64,000 nt of DNA. Source: Devosia psychrophila (GTDB taxonomy: Bacteria > Pseudomonadota > Alphaproteobacteria > Rhizobiales > Devosiaceae). Position numbers and translations under genes: made by a program. The stretch spans positions 124,001 through 188,000 of the forward strand of contig NZ_LAPV01000009.1 of assembly GCF_000971275.1 (NCBI RefSeq). Reading direction: 5' to 3'. This document shows, piece by piece, positions 29,720-38,380 of this stretch; position 1 is the stretch's first letter; each line of letters starts with the position of its first letter. Under the pieces are notes generated by a model that saw only the letters and a program-made list of their open reading frames with translations, searched no databases and was not told the origin of the DNA.

Positions 29720-30310
29720 CTAACCGAATACCTCCCGGCTTTTCACTTCCCTCAAGTCTCGTAGCTGCTTAGCCCTGGCATTCATGTAGCGGGAGACCAG
29801 TTGCTGGGTCACCGCTAAAACGGAGGCCATCTCGGACTGAGAGAGGGCCGGGAAATGGTCAATAAGCCAAGACACCTTTTCCTCCAATGCCATGAGCTTC
29901 CGACCCACCAGCCTTCGGTAGCGGTCACGGTCCTCGGCGAACTGGGCTAAAGCCACCCCAGCCACAACGGACGGCTGCGAACGGTCTGCATCCACTTGGT
30001 CAGACGTGGCTTGCCACCGCTCTACTATCCATCGCTGTCCCTCAGGCCCAACAACGTCAAATGGCGGGCCATGGCGGGGCGTCATCCTCTTTCCCCAGCC
30101 CTGGTCAGTGACCCAGCTTGATAGCCGGTGACGTTGGTGGGAGCCGCCACCTTCAACATGGAGGAAGTTCATGGCTCGGAGGATGACCCGGACGGTTCGG
30201 TGGCCAACACCGTAGAGGTCTCCCAATTCGGAGATCGTGACCCAGTCTCCTTGAGAGACGGTGACAAGCTCACCAGTGCTGCGGTCTAAAATCTGTTCAG
30301 TGTATTCCAT
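29720..30310 (-). CDS. Phage-type DNA-binding protein, 196 residues
   Basis: Ribosome site AAGGA before ATG. It contains a likely helix-turn-helix near residues 25-50 (VTISELGDLYGVGHRTVRVI) and a second near the C-terminus (LSQSEMASVLAVTQQLVSRY). Two DNA-binding helices suggest a regulator or replication-associated protein. No named family recognised. A terminator separates it from the Rha fragment upstream. Confidence 0.65.
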   Translation of the reverse strand: MEYTEQILDRSTGELVTVSQGDWVTISELGDLYGVGHRTVRVILRAMNFLHVEGGGSHQRHRLSSWVTDQGWGKRMTPRHGPPFDVVGPEGQRWIVERWQATSDQVDADRSQPSVVAGVALAQFAEDRDRYRRLVGRKLMALEEKVSWLIDHFPALSQSEMASVLAVTQQLVSRYMNARAKQLRDLREVKSREVFG

Positions 30311-30341
30311 GGGTTTCCTTGCGGGTGTCGCATACAGAAAA

Positions 30342-30368
30342 GCCCTCTAGCCGGGGATGGCTGAGGGC
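30342..30368 (-). terminator. Intrinsic terminator within the element
   Basis: GCCCTC / GAGGGC stem with a 15-base loop, followed on the minus strand by TTTTCTG. It would end transcripts coming from the Rha fragment and RNase H side. Confidence 0.55.
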
Positions 30369-30534
30369 GCTGTTAGGGTCGGTCTGTTGGTGGTCAGGAG
30401 GTGAGTGAGGTTGGGGTTGGCCTAGGTCGGCAAGGCCACAACGGGCTCAAAGCAGACCATAACGGGTGAGGCACCACATACAGCCGGCTGATGGCCGGTG
30501 AATAAACGGAGCTGCTCCTAAGGTGAGTGGCAAC

Positions 30535-30907
30535 CTAGCCACCACCACATCTAGGGGCCGGTGTTCCCCTGTATAAGTGGGGTTTGGGCCTAAGGTGGGG
30601 GGTAATCAAAGACCCACTAGATGTTGTGGCCCTGCCCTGCTCCAACTCATTGAAGCGGGCGATGTAGGCTTCCTTGAACTGCGCAGCAGGCTTGCCAGTG
30701 AAGCCCATGGCGAGGAACGTGAAGCCGTCCTTGGTCATGTTGAAGGTCTCTTCTGCACGGGTGCCGCCACGAGGCATCTCCACTCGAATTGATGTGGGCT
30801 GAAAATTCAGCCGACGCAAAATTGCGTTCGTTGAAAGGGGCACTGCACTCTAGGTATCGGATGGACCTCAGCACGTCCGCATGGCGCTTCCCAAACATCT
30901 TGGCCAC
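30535..30907 (-). pseudogene. Rha-family antirepressor, frameshifted and truncated
   Basis: The N-terminal part lies in one frame (VAKMFGKRHADVLRSIRYL, FNERNFASAEFSA) and the continuation in another (NMTKDGFTFLAMGFTGKPAA, QFKEAYIARFNELE), with the switch around 30780-30800. Both are typical of the Rha N-domain. The C-terminal KilA-C-like part is missing. It lies just after RNase H with no good start codon. A complete paralogue is at 35558-36283. Confidence 0.75.
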
Positions 30908-30941
30908 GTTCTGGCTGTTGGTTAGCGCCCTGCCCTTCGGG

Positions 30942-31514
30942 TCAGAACGACAGCCCTTTTGGAAACCATGTCACCCGGCCATTTTCATCGACATGCTTCC
31001 CCGCCTTGGCACTGCTGGCGAGTTTATCGGCCAGCTCATTCAACTCATGACCGCTGTGACCCTTTACCTTCACCCAGACGGACTGGCGGCCTTCGTCCGC
31101 TGCCACCAGCGACAGCCACAGGATGAGGTTCTTCACCGGCTTGCCGTCGCTCTTCTTCCAGCCGTTGGCCTGCCAGCGAACGTGTCCGCCATTCATGCCA
31201 TCGACCAGGAACTGGCTGTCGCTCTCGATCAACACGGGAATGTCCAGCTCCTGCATGGCGTCAAAAGCTGCCAACGGCGCCATCATCTCCATCTGGCTGT
31301 TCGTTGCCGTGGCTATCACCTGGCCTGCAAAGGGCTTCTGGCGGAGGACCACATCACCCTGTTTGAGCTGGAGGATTGCGGCGTGGCCTCCGGTTCCGAC
31401 TGCTGACCCGCCAAGGCCAGTGGCTTCAGGGCCAGAGCCATCGGTCACCAGGAGGTAGTGACGGCCTAGCCGGATGGTGTCGGCAGTAAGTGGGGTAGCG
31501 TTGGTGTCTGTCAT
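30942..31514 (-). CDS. Ribonuclease H (phage type)
   Basis: 190 residues. RNase H fold with the four acidic catalytic positions: Asp in YLLVTDGSG, Glu in NSQMEMMAPL, Asp in IESDSQFLVDGM, and Asp in HELNELADKLA. The ATG at 31514 (MTDTNATPL) precedes the first strand; the frame extends to 31589 without support. A 30-residue linker replaces part of the usual basic protrusion. It would remove RNA primers or RNA-DNA hybrids during element replication (inference). Confidence 0.88.
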   Translation of the reverse strand: MTDTNATPLTADTIRLGRHYLLVTDGSGPEATGLGGSAVGTGGHAAILQLKQGDVVLRQKPFAGQVIATATNSQMEMMAPLAAFDAMQELDIPVLIESDSQFLVDGMNGGHVRWQANGWKKSDGKPVKNLILWLSLVAADEGRQSVWVKVKGHSGHELNELADKLASSAKAGKHVDENGRVTWFPKGLSF

Positions 31515-31613
31515 GCGAGGCTTTCGGGTTGGTTCGGCTCGGCATTGAGCCAATGAGAAGACCCCACCGCATTGCTGCGGCAGGGCCATAAGGTGTGTTG
31601 ATGCGCGGTCCGG

Positions 31614-34600
31614 CTACTCGTGGAAGCCGCTGACCAGCAGGTTGTTGATTTGGGTGATGCCCATCAGGTTCTGGAAGGCGAAGATGGTCTTAATCTTCCG
31701 GGCGTCATTGCCGTCACCGTTGCCCGTGGCAGCGTTGATGAGCGCCTCAGGCACCGCTCGAACTGCATTGTATAACCCGACCGTAGGGTTACCTAGAAAG
31801 GCGTCCGACGCCTGCTGAGTGGTGCGGGCGTCAAAGAGTGAAGAAGGTGCGTTCATGCCCGCTGCGGTCGCCACGGGGGCTGCCACCATACTCCAGGCCG
31901 TGTCTATGCCAGGGGCAAGGATGGTGAACCAGGAGCTGTTCTGAAGCCCAGCGGCGGCGATGCGCTGCATGCTGAGGCGCTCAGCCAAATGCTCCTTCTG
32001 GTCGGCCCGGCCCACCGAGTTGAGGTACTCACGGACCACATAGGTGGACCCGGCCAGGAACATGGTCGAGCTGAAGGTGGTGAAGGTTTTGAAGTCCCAC
32101 ATGTTCAAGCCGTTGATGAACTGCTTTGACCAGGCTGCAAGCATGAATGATCTAAACTGCAACAGGGTCTTGGCAGTGGGTCGGCTCATCCACATCGCCA
32201 TGTTGCCGATGTCGTTCTCCTGGACCACGGTGCGACCAAGGCGGAACACAGCCTGCTCAAAGGCAGCCAAAGCCCCCTGGTCATCCCAGGACTTGAAGTT
32301 CATGGCCTTGAGCCGCTTGCCGTTGAACTCGGCCTTGCCATTGATCTGGCCTGAGATGCGCTTCAGCATCGCGCTGTCCAGGTTGAGGCCCATCATGCGC
32401 TTGTCAGCGACGATGTCTCCACCAGCCTGAGCGATCATGGCGAACTTGTTGAAGATCGCTCGACCAGCCAGGCGCTGGAGCATGGTGTTCACGGGAGCCA
32501 TGCCGGAAAGAACCGTCATCGCCCGCTTACCCTTCTGCTGAAGGCCGTCGATGGTTTCCAGGACGGCGTTGTCCCGGATGCCCGCCAGCGGGTTGTCATA
32601 GTCATCGACCCGGCGCATGTCCGAATGCCGGAGCCAGTCTGCGCCGATGCTTGTCATATCCTCCCATTCGGCTGCCAGGGTATCGTCTAGGGTGCCATTC
32701 TTGGCAGACCGCCACATTGCCTTGAACGCTGGCATGTTGCTGAAGGTGGCCTTCAAGCCGACCTGGGAGGTGATGTTGGCCAGCTCAGAGATTTGAGCGA
32801 AGCCCACCTGCCCCATGACCCGGAGGAAGTTGTAGTCCCGGAGCATCCTGAGGCCCTGGGCATAGCCGCCTGTCTCATCAAAGGTCGGGCGACCGATGAT
32901 CGAGTTATAGGCGAACTGAAGGCGCTCACGGTCGATCTTGTTCTGGTTGGTCGAGCCAACGCTGTCACCGACCGAGGTCATCTGGTCCATCAGCTTGGCC
33001 CAGTCGCTGTCATTGGTGATGCCATCCACCAGAAACTCGGGGGCTTCGTCACCATCGACCCAGTTCGGGTTGCGGATGCGAACACGGGCCATGGCCACCC
33101 TACCGGCCATCTGGCGGGAGTAGGAGGACATCAACGCATCCGCATCATTCAAAAATAGATCTGAAATGCGGACTGCATCATCCCCGGTGCCGTCGATACG
33201 CTTGAGCCGGCCACCAAAGTCTTCGTTGTAGAAGAGGCGGGCCTTGGCACGGGTCACCGCACCTTTGCCCTTCTTCGGCTTCATGCCACCTAGGATGTCA
33301 TCCAGGTCCGCTGAGGACAGGTCTGTCTCATCCCCGAGGATGGCCTTCAGCTCATCCATATCCTCGCCTGAGAGGGCACGCTGGTTGGTTGAAAGGTCAC
33401 CTGCGGACATCCGGTGCAGCTTGTTGACGTAGCCTTTGCCGAAGCGTTGAGCGACATCCTCAGCCAAGTCCTTGTTCACGTCCATCATGCCCTTGGCAAT
33501 CAGGTCGGCCAGAGGCTCGTGACCATGGCGGGCCAGCATCGCCTGCACTGCGCCCAGGTCGAAGACGCGGGGGACGTAGTGATCATTGTCCACGATCTTT
33601 TCGTTGTCGAAACCGCGGACTGCCTTGCGAACGGTGCCGTCCAGGGAGCCTGGGTCGGCAGCCATGGCACGCCACTGCTTCATCATCACGCGGAACTCAG
33701 CACCGGCAGCAGCAACCTCAGGGTCGAAGGTGGCCATGGGGTCGCGGTTACGGACTGAGGCGGTGACCTGTTTGCTGTAAGCGGTCTGAAGCTGCTCACG
33801 GCTGGGCTTGGGTGCGCCTGGAGCCCGTTCAACATCCATCCGGGCAGAGTATGCCTTGAAGTTGTAGTCGAACGCCTTGCGCCATTTCACCTCAGCGAGC
33901 CGGGTCAGCCTATTGGCGTCTTCGGATGCGCCGATGGGTGTGAGGCCCTTGGCATTGCGTGCGCCGTCTTCCACCAGGACGTTGCCCAGGGCACGTGTAA
34001 GGGGGTTATCGCTGCCCTTCAGGCGTGCCGATAGGTCGTATCGCCAGTTGGAGGCGAACGCCGTGGGCGCTGCGGTGTCGTCCAGGTCGCGGACAAAGTC
34101 CTGGGTATCGACGCGGATGTCCTCGCGGACGGCCACGCCCATGGCACCAGCATCACGGCTGCGGCTGGTTAGGGCAGTGGTGCCGTTGAGGATGGAGCGC
34201 CCAAGGTCTTCGATCTGCCGGGCTTCCTTGACCAGCGCCGGGTTCTTCCCGAACGCGCCGAAGGCACCGCCCATGATCAGCCCTGCGCCAATGCCAAAGG
34301 CGGCATCGGAGACCTGATAGGTGGGCTTCTGGCTCATGATGACGCCTTCGACAACCGCGCTACCAGCCGCTCCAACGATGGCCTGCTCAGCGATCATACC
34401 GACACGCCCAAAGCGGGCAGCAAGCGCAGCCGGTGCGCCAAGGCCAGCCGAAGCCGTGGACACGCCGATAGCGGCAGCCCAGGCAAGCGGGTCGGCAATG
34501 CCTGCACCGATGCGGAGAGCCACGCCTAGGGTGCCCAGGGTCTCCAGCTTGGCATCCGCTTCCATGGTCTTCATGAGGTTGGTGCGGATGTGCTGGCTCT

Positions 34601-35459
34601 GGGCCGTCGAGGTCGAGGCACCAAACTGCTCATGGTACTGCTCGGGGATGTCCTTAGTCAGCAGCTTGAGGTCTGGCTGATAGCCGGGCTCAGGGACGAA
34701 CTTCTGGAAGTTACCGCGCAGGAGCCAAGGGAGCATCATCTCCTGGTCAGCAGCGATGCCGAGGCCCTCAATCCAGCCGATCTGGCTTTCCTTCTCCTGG
34801 GCCAGCAGCGCGTCTTCCTGCGCATACCGTTCCTGCTTGGTGTAGGGCGTGGTCGGCGCAATGCTGGAGATGTTGACCGATTGAGCCGGGCCACCAACCT
34901 GATAAGGGACGGCTGAAGGCTGGACGCCCATGATGCTGGGGGCGTTGGCCTGAGGGCTGAAGGTGTCCCCAGGCCGGAGGCGAGGGTTGAGGCTGACCGG
35001 CAGCGGCGGGAGCTGGGCTGGCTGCCCCGGCATCCCGGCCACCTGATTAGCAAAGGCAAGGCGACCAGAGTAGTTGTGACCGCCGCGCGGGTTGTCCCAG
35101 GTGAAGCCTTGGGGACGCTCAAAGCCGATGAAGGCGGCAGTGGCATCATCCACGGTCTGGGCAGCCTGGAGCCGGCCCCAAGCCTTCGTCTCTTTGTTCC
35201 TCAGCTCCCAGTCAACGAAGTCGAGCTGGGCCATAAGGTCGTAAGGGTCGGTGCCCTGGGATGCGGTGCGCTGAAGGTGGAACGCCCAGCGGTCTGGGTG
35301 GTGCTGGGCAATGCCCTTGGCAAGTCCACCGTCACCGACTGCGCGGGTATTCATGGCGCTTTCGCCCATGAGGTTGCCGACCACGCCAGCGGCCTGGGCA
35401 GGTGAATAGCCGCGTCCAAGAAAGAATTGGTAGGCGGTGGAGGTGTTTTGGTTGGCCAT
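31614..35459 (-). CDS. Large phage lysozyme/internal virion (DNA-ejection) protein
   Basis: 1281 residues, AGAGG seven bases before ATG. The N-terminal 140 residues form a phage tail-lysozyme-like domain (AAGVVGNLMGESAMNTRAVG, GGLAKGIAQHHPDRW; probable catalytic Glu33). The long remainder has Ala/Gly-rich hydrophobic stretches (about 320-400) and a helical C-terminus, as in the internal core proteins of T7-like podoviruses that drill the cell wall and form the ejection channel. It is the only virion gene in the element. The frame is intact, so it may still be under selection. Confidence 0.8.
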   Translation of the reverse strand: MANQNTSTAYQFFLGRGYSPAQAAGVVGNLMGESAMNTRAVGDGGLAKGIAQHHPDRWAFHLQRTASQGTDPYDLMAQLDFVDWELRNKETKAWGRLQAAQTVDDATAAFIGFERPQGFTWDNPRGGHNYSGRLAFANQVAGMPGQPAQLPPLPVSLNPRLRPGDTFSPQANAPSIMGVQPSAVPYQVGGPAQSVNISSIAPTTPYTKQERYAQEDALLAQEKESQIGWIEGLGIAADQEMMLPWLLRGNFQKFVPEPGYQPDLKLLTKDIPEQYHEQFGASTSTAQSQHIRTNLMKTMEADAKLETLGTLGVALRIGAGIADPLAWAAAIGVSTASAGLGAPAALAARFGRVGMIAEQAIVGAAGSAVVEGVIMSQKPTYQVSDAAFGIGAGLIMGGAFGAFGKNPALVKEARQIEDLGRSILNGTTALTSRSRDAGAMGVAVREDIRVDTQDFVRDLDDTAAPTAFASNWRYDLSARLKGSDNPLTRALGNVLVEDGARNAKGLTPIGASEDANRLTRLAEVKWRKAFDYNFKAYSARMDVERAPGAPKPSREQLQTAYSKQVTASVRNRDPMATFDPEVAAAGAEFRVMMKQWRAMAADPGSLDGTVRKAVRGFDNEKIVDNDHYVPRVFDLGAVQAMLARHGHEPLADLIAKGMMDVNKDLAEDVAQRFGKGYVNKLHRMSAGDLSTNQRALSGEDMDELKAILGDETDLSSADLDDILGGMKPKKGKGAVTRAKARLFYNEDFGGRLKRIDGTGDDAVRISDLFLNDADALMSSYSRQMAGRVAMARVRIRNPNWVDGDEAPEFLVDGITNDSDWAKLMDQMTSVGDSVGSTNQNKIDRERLQFAYNSIIGRPTFDETGGYAQGLRMLRDYNFLRVMGQVGFAQISELANITSQVGLKATFSNMPAFKAMWRSAKNGTLDDTLAAEWEDMTSIGADWLRHSDMRRVDDYDNPLAGIRDNAVLETIDGLQQKGKRAMTVLSGMAPVNTMLQRLAGRAIFNKFAMIAQAGGDIVADKRMMGLNLDSAMLKRISGQINGKAEFNGKRLKAMNFKSWDDQGALAAFEQAVFRLGRTVVQENDIGNMAMWMSRPTAKTLLQFRSFMLAAWSKQFINGLNMWDFKTFTTFSSTMFLAGSTYVVREYLNSVGRADQKEHLAERLSMQRIAAAGLQNSSWFTILAPGIDTAWSMVAAPVATAAGMNAPSSLFDARTTQQASDAFLGNPTVGLYNAVRAVPEALINAATGNGDGNDARKIKTIFAFQNLMGITQINNLLVSGFHE

Positions 35460-35557
35460 GAATGGTCCTCTGTCGGAAACGACGAAACCCCCGGCCAGGT
35501 GATTGGCGCGAGGGTCTTGTTCGGGAAGCTGATGGGTTGGTGAAACGAGCGGCTTGC

Positions 35558-36283
35558 CTATGCGGCGGTTGCGTGGCCCTTCTTCATGGTCAGGCGTCCC
35601 GCCTCGTACATCTGTACGATGAGTGCCCGGCCTGCGGGGGTTGGGAAGATGGCAACGCTCCCATAGGTGTCGTCCAGCCTCTCCTCGAAAAGGTGAGAGT
35701 GCCGGGCATAGACCTGATAGCTGGAGCCCCGTTTGCGGAGGTACTTGTGGGTCATCAAATCCTTCTTGATCGCCATCGTATTGACGCCGGGCAAAGTTCG
35801 CACAAAGCGGTTGAGGGTATGATCATGGGCAACTGCCCTGGCACCGATGGCGGCGAGTGGGACAAGCCTTTGGTTCTCGATCTGGAGAGCCTGCTTCGCC
35901 TCAACCTCATCGGCCCAGGCACGGGCTGCAATAGCCGGGCTGGTGAAGTCAGGCAACGCCATGACCGCAGCGTTGGCACGGGCTTCGAGCGAGTTGAAGG
36001 CGGCGATGTAGGCCAGCTTGAACTGGAGAGCTTTGGACCCGGTGAAGGACATAGCGAGGAGTGTGAAGCCGTCCTTAGTCATTGAGAACGACCGATAGGT
36101 CTGACCGTTCTGGGGGTGGACATAGGGGGTCTGCTGAAAATCCAGCACACCCATCTCTCGCAGGCCGTCGATGTCGGCCAAGACATTCCGGTGTTCCCTC
36201 TCGAAGAAGTTGGCCACGTCCTGGCTATTGGTAAAGGCAGCGCCGTCGATGAGCTTCACGGTGGGAACAAGTGCGTTGGTCAT
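35558..36283 (-). CDS. Rha-family phage regulatory protein / antirepressor
   Basis: 241 residues. N-terminal Rha domain (AFTNSQDVANFFEREHRNVL, SMTKDGFTLLAMSFTG, KLAYIAAFNSLE), a short linker, then a C-terminal KilA-C/ANT-like domain (KYLRKRGSSYQVYA, PTPAGRALIVQMYE). Such proteins counter phage repressors. Ribosome site AGGA before ATG. It is the intact member of a small family in this element: a broken copy at 30535 and a Bro-like fragment at 36491. Confidence 0.88.
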   Translation of the reverse strand: MTNALVPTVKLIDGAAFTNSQDVANFFEREHRNVLADIDGLREMGVLDFQQTPYVHPQNGQTYRSFSMTKDGFTLLAMSFTGSKALQFKLAYIAAFNSLEARANAAVMALPDFTSPAIAARAWADEVEAKQALQIENQRLVPLAAIGARAVAHDHTLNRFVRTLPGVNTMAIKKDLMTHKYLRKRGSSYQVYARHSHLFEERLDDTYGSVAIFPTPAGRALIVQMYEAGRLTMKKGHATAA

Positions 36284-36490
36284 GGGTAATCCTGGGCGTC
36301 ATGGTTGAGACAAGCTCATCCCATGCGGTGTGGTTCTGGCGGCAGCGGTTCTAGCTTCGGCGCACTCTCCAGAAGGCGAAGGTAACGGCGTGCGGAAGCC
36401 GTCCCCTGCCAGTGGTGGCGAGAGGTTGGCGACGGTCAATGATTTTGGGAAGGTAGAAAGGAGGCAGGGGGGCCAAGTGGCTAGGCTAGT

Positions 36491-36724
36491 TCAGCCCTTA
36501 AAGGCTGCGCTGTTGCGCATGGTGGGAAGGACTTCATTCTCCAGCCATGCTTCCATCTGGCGAGCGCGTGGGGTGTCAGAGGTGGCTAGGAACTTGCGCA
36601 TGCCTTGTTCGGTAAAGCACATGTGCAACTGGTCGCCAGGCTCATCCGGGAGCGGCATATAGGCGTAGTCATCGCCTTTAGTCAGAGTGGCGATAAAGGC
36701 GGGGAGGTCGAAGGTCTCGGTCAT
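36491..36724 (-). CDS. Small Bro-N-like protein, 77 residues
   Basis: CFTEQGMRKFLATSDTPRAR followed by MEAWLENEVLPTMR matches the last part of a BRO N-terminal domain, the DNA-binding module of phage antirepressors. At 77 residues it lacks the usual first strands and any C-terminal domain, so it is a mini-protein or a shortened relic. No strong ribosome site. Lies between Rha and the DUF3102-like gene. Confidence 0.55.
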   Translation of the reverse strand: MTETFDLPAFIATLTKGDDYAYMPLPDEPGDQLHMCFTEQGMRKFLATSDTPRARQMEAWLENEVLPTMRNSAAFKG

Positions 36725-36869
36725 GAAAATCCATGTGGCAGTGTGGCAGGGTGGTGGGGGCGGCGAAGGCTGGCCAATAACGGCTTGTAGCTCCTTAGGT
36801 GGGGGGTGGAAGGTTTGCTTCAGTTCCGTCCAGTTTCCACGTTAGAACCACAGTTTTAATTCTACCGAT

Positions 36870-37607
36870 CTAGGGCTGCTCAAGCTGGACGTAGGCGTCT
36901 GCCAACATCTCAATCAGCTCGGTCCTGGAGTGCGCACTAAACTCAGCGCGAAGCTCGGCTTTACGGGTCAACATCTGCTGGAGTTGGGCTTCCAGTGCAG
37001 TGAGGCGTTCTTCAGTGGCCTGGAGCTTGGTCACAGCCTCAGCGGCCACCCTCTCGGCAGCGACCTGGAAGGATGAGAGGTGGGCATCAGGGAGGAGTGC
37101 CTCAGCAGTTGCCACGGCCTCCTCAGCGGAAATACCGAAGGCGTCCTTCGCCCACCCAGCCAGCTTGTTGGAAGCTATGGCGCTCTCGTTGGGGGTTGCT
37201 CTGACCACCATGGCCTGGAGCTTGAGGACGTACTCAGCATCCGTCTGGTCCATGGCTGGCTTGGCTGGGGTCGGAGATGGCTTGCGAGGCGTGGCGTTGG
37301 CTTCGAGGAAGCTATCAATGCCACCCTCAAAGGTATCGGGGTCGATACTTTTGGTGAGCCGTGCCACCTGCATGTACTTGGCAGCGCGGGGGTAACTGCA
37401 CCGGCAATGTACCTCGACCCAAGACTTGAACTCCCCATGCTTGACCAGCTTCTTAGCCGCGATCAGCGCATCACCCGCCCGGCCCGCTTCAAGCAGCATG
37501 GAACGGGCGTGGAACGTTACCTGGTGGTGGGCGTCGTTGACCTCGGTGGCCAGGAAGGGAAGGTTGATGACGTGGATGAGGGAGGTCTTAGCGGACATCG
37601 TGAGCAT
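36870..37607 (-). CDS. DUF3102-like protein, 245 residues
   Basis: The first 100 residues match DUF3102: NDAHHQVTFHARSMLLEAGRAG, IAAKKLVKHGEFKSWVEVHC, YPRAAKYMQVARL. This domain is common in phages and resembles a ParB/KorB-type helical DNA-binding region. The second half is a long charged coiled coil (EAVTKLQATEERLTALEAQL). ATG at 37607 has GGAA six bases upstream; ATG 37598 is an alternative. Function unknown, perhaps replication or partition. Confidence 0.7.
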   Translation of the reverse strand: MLTMSAKTSLIHVINLPFLATEVNDAHHQVTFHARSMLLEAGRAGDALIAAKKLVKHGEFKSWVEVHCRCSYPRAAKYMQVARLTKSIDPDTFEGGIDSFLEANATPRKPSPTPAKPAMDQTDAEYVLKLQAMVVRATPNESAIASNKLAGWAKDAFGISAEEAVATAEALLPDAHLSSFQVAAERVAAEAVTKLQATEERLTALEAQLQQMLTRKAELRAEFSAHSRTELIEMLADAYVQLEQP

Positions 37608-37754
37608 AGTCAGTTCCGGGTTTCATTGGGCAGGCTGGGCCACCGTCGCTGACGGTTTGTGAGGTCTAGAATGGGTGGTAATCGAAAAGCCCAGCATTTC
37701 CGGGCCTTTCGTGTTTTGCAGAAAGTGGGCTCAAATCGGGCTAAAATGCTGTGC

Positions 37755-37967
37755 CTACATCCCGCCCATCGCGTCGAAGACTGAGAACCCAGCCCAAGCC
37801 GCTGCGAACCAGCAGACCACCTGGATGACGCCCTTCCACGGTTGGAGACCAAACAGCAGCCGCCCCAGGTTGCCCATTCCCCGACCAATGCCCTGCGCGA
37901 CTGCCGCCACAAGTGACAGCCCAAGCCACGTCCCGAGGCCAGCGATGACCGCGATAAACATTGTCAT
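37755..37967 (-). CDS. Small two-helix membrane protein, 70 residues
   Basis: MTMFIAVIAGLGTWLGLSLV begins the first hydrophobic segment, and GVIQVVCWFAAAWAGFSVF is the second, with a short Gly/Arg-rich loop between. The start lies 5 bases after the stop of the 84-residue gene, so they are probably translated together. Size and layout fit a holin or pinholin, but also any small membrane protein. Confidence 0.55.
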   Translation of the reverse strand: MTMFIAVIAGLGTWLGLSLVAAVAQGIGRGMGNLGRLLFGLQPWKGVIQVVCWFAAAWAGFSVFDAMGGM

Positions 37968-37972
37968 GGCGC

Positions 37973-38227
37973 TCACTGCCCCGCTGCGGGTTCGATGCAG
38001 AACACGCCCTGAAGCCGTCCGGCGAAGAACTCCCATTGCGCTGGGCCAGCCTCATGGCCAAAGCCAACGTTGATGTCGCGCCACTCGAACCACATGCTCA
38101 GGTGGGTGAAGGGGACCAGTAGATAGACGCCATTCGATGAGCCACCGATGCCGTTGAACCAGTGCTTTGAGACGGCCTCTCGGATGTCGAGAGCGATATT
38201 GTGAGCCGAAGAGAATAGACCGCGCAT
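37973..38227 (-). CDS. Hypothetical protein, 84 residues
   Basis: MRGLFSSAHNIALDIREAVS, then strand-rich sequence (GVYLLVPFTHLSMWFEWRDI) ending EPAAGQ. No domain recognised; high Trp/Phe content suggests a compact folded protein. Coupled to the downstream two-helix membrane protein and following the integrase. Confidence 0.5.
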   Translation of the reverse strand: MRGLFSSAHNIALDIREAVSKHWFNGIGGSSNGVYLLVPFTHLSMWFEWRDINVGFGHEAGPAQWEFFAGRLQGVFCIEPAAGQ

Positions 38228-38380
38228 AGAGATAGCCCCGTGGTTCTCGTGATCTGCCGCCCGGTGTCGGGCAGGCGTGGAGGAACAGCCCCCAGGGAGG
38301 CGCACAGGCCGTGTCGATGGTTGGAGCAGAGAATGCCCTACCGCCGTGACAAAGCCGCCTATGCGCCCGCCAAGGGGTTG

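Noticed and set aside
29365..29772. A 135-codon plus-strand frame
   Set aside because: Opposes the small minus-strand ORF and the DNA-binding protein gene; Ser/Arg/Pro-rich with no ribosome site.
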